Source of the DNA: JANMDU01 sp031388245
GTDB taxonomy: Bacteria > Pseudomonadota > Gammaproteobacteria > Burkholderiales > Burkholderiaceae_C
NCBI GenBank assembly: GCA_031388245.1
Contig: JANNED010000208.1
Span: 1-6,951, forward strand
Length of the DNA: 6,951 nucleotides
Reading direction: 5' to 3'
Made by a program: the position numbers and the translations under genes
In this document: in pieces, positions 1 through 6,268 of the stretch
Position numbering within the stretch: the first letter of the stretch is position 1
Layout of the letters: each line of letters opens with the position of its first letter
The notes under the pieces: model-generated
What the model was told of the DNA's origin: nothing
Seen by the model: only the letters and a program-made list of their open reading frames with translations
Databases searched by the model: none

Positions 1-744
1 CAAATCGATCTTGCCATCGCCATCAAAATCGATCGCGTATTTCACCCAGCTGCTGGGCATGAATTGGCCCAGGCCCATCGCGCCGGCATAGCTGCCGCGC
101 ATGGCCAGCGGATCGATGCCCGTGCGGTTTTTGAGCGAGAGGAATTGCTCCAGCTCGTCACGGAAGAAAGGCGTGCGATCGCGTTTGTCTGTTTTGGGGA
201 AATCAAAAGCCAGCGTGGCCAGCGCATCCATCACGCGGAAATTGCCCATGTCGCGGCCATAAATCGTCTCCACGCCGATGATGCCCACGATGATCTCGGC
301 AGGCACGCCGAATTCAGCTTCCGCGCGTTCGAGTGCCGCTGCATTGTCGCGCCAGAATTTCGCACCAGCTTGGATGCGCACGGGATCGATAAAGCGGCTG
401 CGATACACGCGCCAATTCTTCCACACCACGCCACTGGCTGAGGGCTGCATCGGGCGCATGAGGCGCTGCACCGTGGGGATGAAGCGGGCTTGGCCAATGG
501 CTTGGCGCACCCATTCTTTGTCTAAATTGCGGCGCTCGGCCACATCATCGGCAAAGCGCATGGCATCTTCGCGGCTGGCATACGCATCGCCCTGCGCAGC
601 GGCTGCTGGCGGCTTTTTAACGGATTTCTTTGAGCTTTTTTGGGCATTTGCCGGCATGGAACCTACACACAGTGCTATCAAAAAAAGAGTGATTTGCCAT
701 CTGCGAAAGATCGCGAAGCCAGGGCGGTGAGATGAATTTGGCAT
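1..744 (-). CDS. mltB: MltB-type lytic murein transglycosylase (partial, 3' end outside window)
   Basis: This frame is open from an ATG at 744 to the window edge (248 codons, C-terminus missing). The enzyme family cleaves the MurNAc-GlcNAc glycosidic bond of peptidoglycan in the periplasm, leaving 1,6-anhydro-MurNAc. Seen: an N-terminal signal peptide (basic FRRW at 13-16, hydrophobic 17-29, likely signal peptidase I site PANA|Q after residue 34), then a Lys/Ala/Pro-rich linker (35-50). The catalytic glutamate is E159 in IIGVETIYGR. Further family motifs are FFRDELEQFL, the GAMGLGQFMPSSW motif and an EF-hand-like calcium loop DFDGDGKID (239-247), as in E. coli Slt35/MltB. Unlike E. coli MltB it has no good lipobox: the only cysteine, C26, is preceded by Leu. 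The start ATG overlaps the stop of the upstream transglutaminase gene (TGATG) and has no visible Shine-Dalgarno, so translational coupling is likely. Function is confident; the cleavage site is inferred. Confidence 0.93.
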   Translation of the reverse strand, partial: MPNSSHRPGFAIFRRWQITLFLIALCVGSMPANAQKSSKKSVKKPPAAAAQGDAYASREDAMRFADDVAERRNLDKEWVRQAIGQARFIPTVQRLMRPMQPSASGVVWKNWRVYRSRFIDPVRIQAGAKFWRDNAAALERAEAEFGVPAEIIVGIIGVETIYGRDMGNFRVMDALATLAFDFPKTDKRDRTPFFRDELEQFLSLKNRTGIDPLAMRGSYAGAMGLGQFMPSSWVKYAIDFDGDGKIDL

Positions 745-2792
745 CAAGAAAGGGCTTGCGGCAAAGGTTTGAGGCGAGAAAATGCTGCGCTAAGTGTAGC
801 CAAGCTGCGTGGGGTGTGGCTGGCTTGGCTGGCCTGCGGGCGGTAGCGCAGCGCATCGAATTGCAGCAGCCAATCGTGCAGCGGGCGAGCAGATTCGCCA
901 AATTGAGCCAGTGCTTGCAAAGCCAGCGTGCGCGGCGGCATGCTCGCATCAGTTGGCAGCCCCGCGCTTGCCAGCAGTTTGCGGGCTTTGGCGAGCTGGC
1001 GCAGCCACGGATCTTGGGTGTGGCGCTCCCAGAGCGTGAAAGCCGCGCCCAGCAAGCCCACCAAGGTGACGATGCCGGCCAGCAGCTTGCCCAAATCCTC
1101 CCAGCTGGGGCTCTGAAAGCCCAGATTTTTCAGCAAATCAAGCTGCTTGGCTTGCGAATAATTGAGCACCCATTGATTCCAAGAATTGTTTATGGCCTCC
1201 CAAGCGGCGCGCATTTGCGTGAGCATGCCCAGCGGCATCACTGCGCCCAAAGCCGCGCCCACCGCGCCCTGCGGCGCAGCCAAGCGCTCAAAGCTGCCCG
1301 TGCGGCCTGGCGAGACTGCGCCTGTGGGATCAACTCTCACCCAGCCCACGCCGGGCTGCCACACCTCGGCCCATGCATGCGCATCGCGCTGGCGCACTGT
1401 CCAGTAGCCATCGACAGCGTTGATCTCGCCGCCTTGGTAGCCGGTGACGATGCGCGCTGGAATATCTAGAGCACGCATCAAGATCACAAAGCTCGATGCG
1501 ATGTGTTCGCAAAAGCCTTCTTTCTTGTCAAACCAAAATTCATCGGCGGTGTGTTGGCCAAACACGCCCGGCTCCAGCGTGTAGGTGTAGCCGCCGCTGC
1601 GCAGCCGGCGCAGCACCTCGGGCACGAGCGTGCTGGCATTGGCTTGCGTGAAGCGCGGATCGCGCCGAATGTCGAAAGCCAGCTGCAAGGTGCGCGGATT
1701 GAAGCCGGCGGGCAAATCGATGAAATCTTGCAAGCCGATCACGGCTCTTTCGGGCCCGTGTGAGAAACGTGTGCTGCTGGTGGCTTTGTAGCGCAGCAGC
1801 TCGGTGATCGGGCGGTTGGAGAGCCATTGCAGCTCATTCGTCATCAGCAGCTGGTGGCCGGGCACATCGGGCTTGGCGCTGGCGGATTCGAGCACAAAAA
1901 TCCAAGGCCGCTGAGATGGCTCCATCGTGACTTCATAGCGCAGCGGCTCGCCGCTGGTTTGCAAATTCGGCAGCACGGCGAAGCGGCGAGCGATTTGCGA
2001 GGTGCTGGGTCGCCAATTGCGGCCATCAAAGCTGGTGAGCACCGGCCCGCGAAAATACTGCTCATTGGCGGGCGGGATCTGTTGCCCCGCGGCCAAATTC
2101 CATTTGATGCGAAAAGCAATCGAATCATCCAAAGCTAATTTTGCAATCGAGCCTACCTCCATCTGCGCCGACAAGCCGCTGCGCCCTGTCATGGCATCGC
2201 CGGGCACACCCCAGAGCGGCGCGAGCCGAGGAAAAAGCACAAAGAGCAGCGCCATGATGGGCGCACCAAGCAACACCATGAAACCCGCTGTTTTGAGGGA
2301 ATCCACCAGCGGCGGCTGGCCCACCACACGATGCGCATTCACCAGCGCTGTGAGCAGCCCCATCAGCGCCACCATCATGGCAGCGGCCACAGCCAAGCTT
2401 TGCGAGAAGAAAAAATTGGTGAGCATCGTGAAGAAGCCGAGGAAAAACACCACAAACGCATCGCGCCGTGCCCGCAGCTCCAGCGTCTTCAAAGTCAGCA
2501 GCACCACGATCAGCGTCACGCCAGCATCGCGGCCAAGCACCGTGCGGTGCGTCAAGAGCGTGGCGCCGATGGTGAGGATCAGCAAGCCGACCAGCCACCA
2601 TTTAGAGGGCAAGGGCTTGCTTGCATAGGCTAAATGGCCTCGCCACACCAAAACGATGGCCGCCAGCGCCGAGCACCACAGCGGCAGATGCGGCGTTTGC
2701 GGCACGATCACCCAAGCGATCACGCCGAGCAAAAAAAGCGTGTCTCTCGCATCGCGCGGGAGGTGGCGCAGTTGGCTTAGCCAGCTCAGCAT
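744..2792 (-). CDS. tgpA: TgpA-like DUF3488/transglutaminase-like membrane protein
   Basis: A 682-residue integral membrane protein. Seen: about seven hydrophobic segments in the first 190 residues (roughly 17-31, 36-50, 65-80, 90-104, 111-128, 132-151, 168-188; the DUF3488 region), then a large soluble, probably periplasmic, part. It holds a transglutaminase-like core with a complete catalytic triad: C428 in KEGFCEH, H472 in RDAHAW and D488 in VDPT. One more membrane helix (about 571-588) is followed by a short C-terminal DUF4129-like tail. Length and order match Pseudomonas TgpA, reported as essential there; its physiological substrate is not settled. The ATG overlaps the end of the DUF58 gene by 7 bases (2786-2792), and a GGAGG ribosome binding site lies inside that gene (2803-2807), 10 bases before the start. 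It ends in a 1-base overlap with mltB. Domain assignment is confident; a role in envelope or peptidoglycan-linked protein processing is inferred from the neighbours. Confidence 0.93.
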   Translation of the reverse strand: MLSWLSQLRHLPRDARDTLFLLGVIAWVIVPQTPHLPLWCSALAAIVLVWRGHLAYASKPLPSKWWLVGLLILTIGATLLTHRTVLGRDAGVTLIVVLLTLKTLELRARRDAFVVFFLGFFTMLTNFFFSQSLAVAAAMMVALMGLLTALVNAHRVVGQPPLVDSLKTAGFMVLLGAPIMALLFVLFPRLAPLWGVPGDAMTGRSGLSAQMEVGSIAKLALDDSIAFRIKWNLAAGQQIPPANEQYFRGPVLTSFDGRNWRPSTSQIARRFAVLPNLQTSGEPLRYEVTMEPSQRPWIFVLESASAKPDVPGHQLLMTNELQWLSNRPITELLRYKATSSTRFSHGPERAVIGLQDFIDLPAGFNPRTLQLAFDIRRDPRFTQANASTLVPEVLRRLRSGGYTYTLEPGVFGQHTADEFWFDKKEGFCEHIASSFVILMRALDIPARIVTGYQGGEINAVDGYWTVRQRDAHAWAEVWQPGVGWVRVDPTGAVSPGRTGSFERLAAPQGAVGAALGAVMPLGMLTQMRAAWEAINNSWNQWVLNYSQAKQLDLLKNLGFQSPSWEDLGKLLAGIVTLVGLLGAAFTLWERHTQDPWLRQLAKARKLLASAGLPTDASMPPRTLALQALAQFGESARPLHDWLLQFDALRYRPQASQASHTPRSLATLSAAFSRLKPLPQALS

Positions 2793-3775
2793 AGGGCGAG
2801 TGCCTCCAAACAGGCGCGTTTGTGCGCCTCACCGCTTTCTGGCTTGATCTCGCGGCCTGGGATGCGCAGGCCAAAATCTGAGCCGATTTTGTCGGCGGCG
2901 AGCACCCAAGCGGTAAGGCGGGAGAGCTTGGCTTCATGCGCAGTGACGGCGCAGGCCGCGTAATCGAGCCAGAGCTCGTAGCGCTGGGTTTGTTGCGTAT
3001 CGCGGCTCACCAATTCATCCGATTTTGCGGCTTTCTTCCAGACCACCAGCTTCAGGGGATCGCCTCTGCGATACGCTCGCACACCATCAAACTCGCCGCT
3101 TTGCTGCATCCGCGCCGCACCAGAGCCGCCTGAGCGCGGCTCGCCGGGCGGCAGCGGCGGCGCATGCGGCTCGGGCGCAGGATAGACCAGCACCTCCGAT
3201 TTCGGTCGCCAGACTGTCCAGACGCGAAATGTGCCCAGCGGATAGCGCGTCTCGGCCTGCAAATCTGGCACGCGATGCAGGCCGCGCCGGGAGGCTTTGA
3301 AGGCCACATTCACCGTGCAGCTGCCTTGGGCGGGCACATCGGCCCAAGCCCAATGCGGCGCATGCGCATCATCGAGCAAAGCCAAGCCGATGCTGGGGCG
3401 CTTGGCTTTGCGCACATGCGAGAGGCGCACTTCTACTTGCGCAATTGAGCCAGCAAATATATGACCAATAGAGCTTTTCCCCGGCATGGAATCTGCACGG
3501 TTTGCTATCAAATTCATAGTCATACCGCGCAAATTGCCATGCGTCACATGCATGCCCACCACCGCTGCACCGGCGAGCATGAAGGTCAGCAAATAGCCCA
3601 GATTGAGCTGGTAGTTGATTGATGCAATCAGCAGCACAAGCAAGGTGAGCGCCAGCATCCAGCCCGCGCGGGTGGGCAAGATATAGACATTGCGCTGCGT
3701 CAGCGTCCAGGTGTCGGTCAGTGGCAGGCGCGATTGCCACCACTGCCTGAACCGTTTGCGGATAGCGCCGATCAT
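2786..3775 (-). CDS. DUF58 domain-containing membrane-anchored protein
   Basis: A 329-residue protein counted from the ATG at 3775. Seen: two adjacent hydrophobic segments (about 37-56 and 59-77) that would form a membrane hairpin, followed by a soluble region. The DUF58 signature lies near 227-255: GEFDGVRAYRRGDPLKLVVW, with the conserved RxYxxGD...W core. A Pro/Gly-rich stretch (about 202-218) precedes it. The molecular function of DUF58 is not established; such proteins are almost always encoded beside MoxR ATPases and are thought to be their partners. A TTG at 3787 in the same frame would add four residues (MASI) and leave only 4 bases after the moxR stop. I prefer the ATG, which leaves 16 bases. 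Neither has a clear Shine-Dalgarno, so coupling to moxR translation is likely. The 3' end carries the ribosome binding site and start of tgpA. Confidence 0.9.
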   Translation of the reverse strand: MIGAIRKRFRQWWQSRLPLTDTWTLTQRNVYILPTRAGWMLALTLLVLLIASINYQLNLGYLLTFMLAGAAVVGMHVTHGNLRGMTMNLIANRADSMPGKSSIGHIFAGSIAQVEVRLSHVRKAKRPSIGLALLDDAHAPHWAWADVPAQGSCTVNVAFKASRRGLHRVPDLQAETRYPLGTFRVWTVWRPKSEVLVYPAPEPHAPPLPPGEPRSGGSGAARMQQSGEFDGVRAYRRGDPLKLVVWKKAAKSDELVSRDTQQTQRYELWLDYAACAVTAHEAKLSRLTAWVLAADKIGSDFGLRIPGREIKPESGEAHKRACLEALALC

Positions 3776-3791
3776 GATGGAGGCCAAGGGT

Positions 3792-4721
3792 TCAGGGCAG
3801 AGCCACAGCAGCCATCATCGCCCGCACTTGCTCTACGCTGCCGCGCCCAGCATCCGACACAGGAATGAGCCGGTGCGCAATGGTTTGCGGCAGGATCGCT
3901 TGCACATCATCCGGTGCGACGTAATCTCGGCCTGCCAGCAGCGCCTGCGCTTTGGCGGCTCTGAGCAAAGCGATACCTGCGCGGGGCGACAAACCCTGCA
4001 AAAACCATTGCCCGCTGCGCGTGGCGGCGATCAAATCTTGCACGTAATTGAGCAGTGGCTCCGAGGCCAGCACCTGCTGCACCGCCGCTTGCAGCGCACG
4101 CAGATCATTGGGCATGAGCACGGGCGGCAATTGCTCCACCACATCGCGCCGATCGGAGCCGGCGAGCAATTGGCGCTCCGAGGCGCGATCCGGGTAGCCC
4201 AAGCTGATGCGCATCAAAAAGCGATCGAGCTGGCTCTCGGGCAGGGCATAGGTGCCCAGTTGATCGTGCGGGTTTTGTGTGGCGATCACAAAGAAAGGCT
4301 GCGGCAGCGGGCGCGTCTCGCCCTCTACCGTGACTTGCTTTTCCTCCATCGCTTCTAAGAGCGAAGATTGCGTCTTGGGGCTGGCTCGGTTGATCTCATC
4401 GGCCAGCAGCACTTGCGCAAACACCGGGCCAGGGTGAAACACAAAAGTCTCTTTGCCACGCTCATAAATGGAGACACCCGTTAAATCACTGGGCATCAAA
4501 TCAGCGGTGAACTGCACGCGCGAGAATTTCAGGCCGAAGCTGCGCGAGAGCGCATGCGCCAGCGTGGTTTTGCCCACGCCGGGCACATCTTCAATCAGCA
4601 AATGGCCGCCCGCGAGCAAACAAGCCACGCAATCGCTCACTTGGGGCTTTTTGCCCACAATCACCGTGTTAAGCTGTGCCAAAAGACGGGCAAGAATGTC
4701 ATTGGTTGTGTTGGAATCCAT
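3792..4721 (-). CDS. moxR: MoxR-family AAA+ ATPase
   Basis: A 309-residue cytoplasmic AAA+ ATPase of the MoxR family, chaperone-like proteins that help assemble or activate partner complexes, often with von Willebrand A or DUF58 proteins. Seen: Walker A EDVPGVGKTT (44-53), Walker B VLLADEINRA (104-113), sensor 1 FVIATQNP (144-151), the PESQLDRF segment with the likely arginine finger R167, and sensor 2 GLSPRA (R247). Length is typical. The start is the ATG at 4721 (MDSNTTND); the frame stays open upstream to 5237 but that part is antisense to the deacetylase gene and shows no MoxR similarity. It is the first gene of the minus-strand operon moxR-DUF58-tgpA-mltB. An AAGG 12 or so bases before the ATG is a weak ribosome binding site at best. 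Family assignment is very secure; the client is inferred to be the DUF58 and transglutaminase proteins. Confidence 0.95.
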   Translation of the reverse strand: MDSNTTNDILARLLAQLNTVIVGKKPQVSDCVACLLAGGHLLIEDVPGVGKTTLAHALSRSFGLKFSRVQFTADLMPSDLTGVSIYERGKETFVFHPGPVFAQVLLADEINRASPKTQSSLLEAMEEKQVTVEGETRPLPQPFFVIATQNPHDQLGTYALPESQLDRFLMRISLGYPDRASERQLLAGSDRRDVVEQLPPVLMPNDLRALQAAVQQVLASEPLLNYVQDLIAATRSGQWFLQGLSPRAGIALLRAAKAQALLAGRDYVAPDDVQAILPQTIAHRLIPVSDAGRGSVEQVRAMMAAVALP

Positions 4722-4732
4722 CTTGAAACGAT

Positions 4733-4761
4733 ACCTTAAATTATGGTGGCCTCGGTGACAA
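4733..4761 (-). promoter_or_regulatory. candidate sigma-70 promoter for the moxR operon
   Basis: Read on the minus strand, TTGTCA (4761-4756) and TAAGGT (4738-4733) are separated by 17 bases. The -35 box matches consensus at 5 of 6 positions; the -10 box matches only at the three most conserved positions. It lies over the start of the divergent deacetylase gene. A start near 4726 would leave a leader of only about 5 bases before the moxR ATG, so moxR would be nearly leaderless, or the true promoter lies further inside the deacetylase gene. Weak, sequence-only call. Confidence 0.3.
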
Positions 4762-5705
4762 CGGGGTATTTCTCTCATGCCGATTGTCGCTTGCACGAGA
4801 TGGGCGCTGGCCATCCAGAATGCCCTGAGCGGCTCGATGCGATTGCCGATCATTTGCTCAGCACAGGTTTGCTGGATGTGCTGGCGCAGCCAGAGGTGCC
4901 GTTGGCCTCCATGTCTGATCTTGAGCTGGCACACAGCCGCATGCATGTGGCCGCAGTGCAAGGCTTGCGAGATCGCATCGAAGCCGAAGAGATGGCCGGA
5001 GGCCCAGCACATTTTTATATCGATCCTGATACCGCCATGAATGCCTACAGCTGGGATGCTGCGCTGCGAGCTGCGGGCGCTGCCGTGGCCGCCACTGATG
5101 CGGTCATCGATGGGCGGCTGCAAAATGCCTTTTGCGCTGTTCGCCCGCCTGGCCACCACGCGATGCACGGCAAAGCGATGGGTTTTTGTTTGTTTAACAA
5201 CATTGCTGTGGCAGCCAAGCATGCGCTGGAGCGGCATGGCTTAAAAAAAGTGGCCGTGGTGGATTTTGATGTGCACCATGGCAATGGCACAGAAGATATT
5301 TTCAGCAGCGATCCGCGCTGCCTGATGGTGGGGATTTTTCAGCACCCGTTTTATCCCTACAGCGGCGAGAATTCAAGCGCCACGAATATGCTCAATCTAC
5401 CCTTGCCCGCTTACACGCGCGGCGCGGCGGTGCGTGAGATTTTTGAGCAAATTCTTCTGCCGCGCTTGGATGCTTTTGCGCCAGAGATGATCTTCATCAG
5501 CGCTGGCTTTGATGCGCATCGTGATGATGATCTGGGGCAAATGGGCTTGCTGGAGGCCGATTACGCTTGGCTGACTCAAGCGATTGGTGAAGTGGCGCAG
5601 CGCCATGCCAAAGGCCGCATCGTCAGTTGCTTAGAAGGTGGCTACAACCTCGGGGCATTGGCTCGCAGTGTGCATGCGCATCTGCAAGCGCTCATCGCGG
5701 CTTAG
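4743..5705 (+). CDS. histone deacetylase family protein (zinc amidohydrolase, acetylpolyamine/AcuC-like)
   Basis: A 320-residue, probably cytoplasmic enzyme of the arginase/deacetylase fold, which uses one zinc ion to hydrolyse acetyl-amine bonds. Substrates in bacterial members include acetylpolyamines and acetyl-lysine; the sequence does not settle which applies here. Seen: HPECPERL (24-31), the active-site pair H138/H139 in RPPGHHA, GFCLFNN (147-153), zinc ligands D176 and H178 in VDFDVHHGNGT, third ligand D257 in SAGFDAH, and the transition-state tyrosine Y301 in LEGGYN. All expected catalytic residues are present. The ATG at 4743 has no good ribosome binding site. A GTG at 4755 (VTTGYFSH) has GGTGG five bases upstream and fits the usual N-terminus of relatives as I recall them, so it may be the true start. 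It is divergent from moxR with a 21-base gap; no convincing terminator follows it. Confidence 0.93.
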   Translation: MVASVTTGYFSHADCRLHEMGAGHPECPERLDAIADHLLSTGLLDVLAQPEVPLASMSDLELAHSRMHVAAVQGLRDRIEAEEMAGGPAHFYIDPDTAMNAYSWDAALRAAGAAVAATDAVIDGRLQNAFCAVRPPGHHAMHGKAMGFCLFNNIAVAAKHALERHGLKKVAVVDFDVHHGNGTEDIFSSDPRCLMVGIFQHPFYPYSGENSSATNMLNLPLPAYTRGAAVREIFEQILLPRLDAFAPEMIFISAGFDAHRDDDLGQMGLLEADYAWLTQAIGEVAQRHAKGRIVSCLEGGYNLGALARSVHAHLQALIAA

Positions 5706-5788
5706 CTGCGCAGTCATACCCTTGTTGCCTGCTTGCCTTGCGGCCGCGATTGCAGCGCCAAGCAGCCTCATTGCGGGAGCATTTTCTC

Positions 5789-5817
5789 TTGCCAAATTTG
5801 GCGTGACCGTTTAAGGT
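5789..5817 (+). promoter_or_regulatory. candidate sigma-70 promoter for the dodecin gene
   Basis: TTGCCA (5789-5794) and TAAGGT (5812-5817) are 17 bases apart, placing transcription start near 5824 and giving a leader of about 24 bases that contains the strong AAGGAG ribosome binding site. The -35 box matches consensus at 5 of 6 positions and the -10 box at 3 of 6. The -35 box overlaps the palindrome at 5791-5802. The hexamer pair resembles the one proposed for moxR. Confidence 0.45.
5791..5802. repeat. 12-base perfect palindrome GCCAAATTTGGC (possible operator)
   Basis: The 12 bases are identical to their own reverse complement, with no loop. They overlap the -35 box and early spacer of the candidate dodecin promoter, where a dimeric regulator would block RNA polymerase. 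No regulator can be named from the sequence, and a chance palindrome is possible. Confidence 0.45.
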
Positions 5818-5835
5818 AGCTCCTTTAACCTTTCC

Positions 5836-5841
5836 AAGGAG
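5836..5841 (+). promoter_or_regulatory. strong ribosome binding site of the dodecin gene
   Basis: AAGGAG lies six bases before the ATG at 5848. It is the best Shine-Dalgarno in the window and fixes the dodecin start. Confidence 0.85.
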
Positions 5842-5847
5842 AAGTTC

Positions 5848-6072
5848 ATGACCGTTGCCAAAATCATTGAGATCAGCTCAAGCAGCAAAAAAAGCTTTGA
5901 AGATGCTATTCAAGTGGGCATCGCCCGCGCTGCAGAGTCCGTTAACGATATTCAAGGCGCTTGGGTTCAAGAGCAAAAAGTCGTCGTCTCTAAGGGCAAA
6001 GTGGTGGAATACCGCGTGCAGATGAAAGTGACTTTCGTGTTGCAGGGCAAAACTACTGCGAAGAAGAAATAA
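5848..6072 (+). CDS. dodecin family protein
   Basis: A 74-residue protein with the dodecin beta-alpha-beta-beta pattern: strand 2-9 (TVAKIIEI), helix about 15-32 (KSFEDAIQVGIARAAESV), then strands about 37-47 and 52-65 (VEYRVQMKVTFVL). Dodecins form hollow dodecamers that bind flavins, storing or buffering riboflavin, FMN or FAD; some variants bind other ligands. The segment DIQGAWVQEQ places Trp39 two residues after the position of the flavin-stacking tryptophan in Halobacterium and Thermus dodecins, where this protein appears to have Gly37. It therefore looks closer to the Mycobacterium Rv0379 (calcium dodecin) type, and flavin binding is not assured. The tail (QGKTTAKKK) is Lys-rich. The gene is transcribed alone, with its own promoter and ribosome binding site, and is followed after 55 bases by a strong hairpin. 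Confidence 0.9.
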   Translation: MTVAKIIEISSSSKKSFEDAIQVGIARAAESVNDIQGAWVQEQKVVVSKGKVVEYRVQMKVTFVLQGKTTAKKK

Positions 6073-6127
6073 TCGTCAACGCGTCATCGTCAATGGATCT
6101 CACGCTTTCCCATTGCGCTGGGCGAGC

Positions 6128-6166
6128 GCTGCCATCCATCAGCACACAACGCTGATGGATGGCAGC
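6128..6166 (+). terminator. perfect 16-bp hairpin downstream of the dodecin gene (possible terminator or mRNA-end structure)
   Basis: Bases 6128-6143 pair perfectly with 6151-6166 around the 7-base loop ACACAAC. The stem is GC-rich and lies 55 bases after the dodecin stop codon. No T-run follows, so it is not a textbook Rho-independent terminator. It may stabilise the transcript end, act with Rho, or be a protein site. The structure itself is certain; the role is inferred. Confidence 0.5.
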
Positions 6167-6178
6167 TGATGAATGGCA
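6151..6178. repeat. tandem 14-base direct repeat with one mismatch
   Basis: GCTGATGGATGGCA (6151-6164) is followed directly by GCTGATGAATGGCA (6165-6178), 13 of 14 identical. A third copy lies inverted at 6130-6143 as the left arm of the adjacent hairpin. The inverted copy could pair with either direct copy, with one mismatch in the second case. Confidence 0.85.
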
Positions 6179-6191
6179 AATGTAAGATGAT

Positions 6192-6225
6192 TTAAATACT
6201 CTTTTGCTCTATAAAGAGTATTTAA
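6192..6225. promoter_or_regulatory. 13-bp AT-rich inverted repeat, candidate distal HipB operator
   Basis: Arms 6192-6204 and 6213-6225 are perfect reverse complements around an 8-base centre. The site contains ACTC-N14-GAGT (6198-6219), the same pattern and spacing as the second inverted repeat at 6269-6296. It ends 13 bases before the -35 box of the hipB promoter. A T-rich run follows at 6232-6240, so a weak terminator is an alternative reading, but the low GC of the stem and the matching partner site favour an operator. Confidence 0.6.
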
Positions 6226-6238
6226 GCTATCTTTTTAT

Positions 6239-6267
6239 TTGACAATTAATGCCTTAAAAGCTATATT
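6239..6267 (+). promoter_or_regulatory. near-consensus sigma-70 promoter of the hipBA operon
   Basis: TTGACA (6239-6244) is a perfect -35 box and TATATT (6262-6267) matches the -10 consensus at 5 of 6 positions, with the ideal 17-base spacer. Transcription should begin near 6274, about 26 bases before the hipB ATG, inside the second inverted repeat. Strong promoters held down by the antitoxin complex are typical of toxin-antitoxin operons. Confidence 0.8.
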
Positions 6268-6268
6268 T

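Noticed and set aside
706..744. Twin-arginine (Tat) export signal in MltB
   Set aside because: RR is followed by WQIT, not the SRRxFLK-like consensus, so ordinary Sec export fits better.
732..1469. Long plus-strand open frame of 245 codons
   Set aside because: It lies wholly antisense to the well-supported transglutaminase gene, has an Arg/Gln/Ala-rich composition typical of a shadow frame in GC-rich DNA, and shows no recognisable motif.
2002..2628. Plus-strand open frame of 208 codons
   Set aside because: Antisense to the membrane region of the transglutaminase gene, with low-complexity Ser/Lys composition; no supporting signals.
3776..3787. TTG start for the DUF58 gene
   Set aside because: It adds only four residues, has no Shine-Dalgarno, and an ATG lies just downstream; kept as an alternative only.
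3690..4358. Long plus-strand open frame of 222 codons
   Set aside because: Antisense to moxR and the start of the DUF58 gene, His/Arg/Gln-rich, no family features; shadow of the real genes.
4722..5237. N-terminal extension of the moxR frame
   Set aside because: The extra 172 residues are antisense to the deacetylase gene and unlike any MoxR N-terminus; the ATG at 4721 gives the normal family length.
5729..5765. Inverted repeat CTGCTTG/CAAGCAG after the deacetylase gene as a terminator
   Set aside because: Only a 7-bp stem with a 23-base loop and no T-run; too weak to call.
6072..6093. Direct repeat ATCGTCAA with a 14-base period just after the dodecin stop
   Set aside because: Two 8-base copies only, no further copies or symmetry; consistent with chance.
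6130..6178. Repeated 14-mers as a CRISPR array
   Set aside because: Units are too short, two are directly adjacent and one is inverted, with no spacers and no cas genes nearby.
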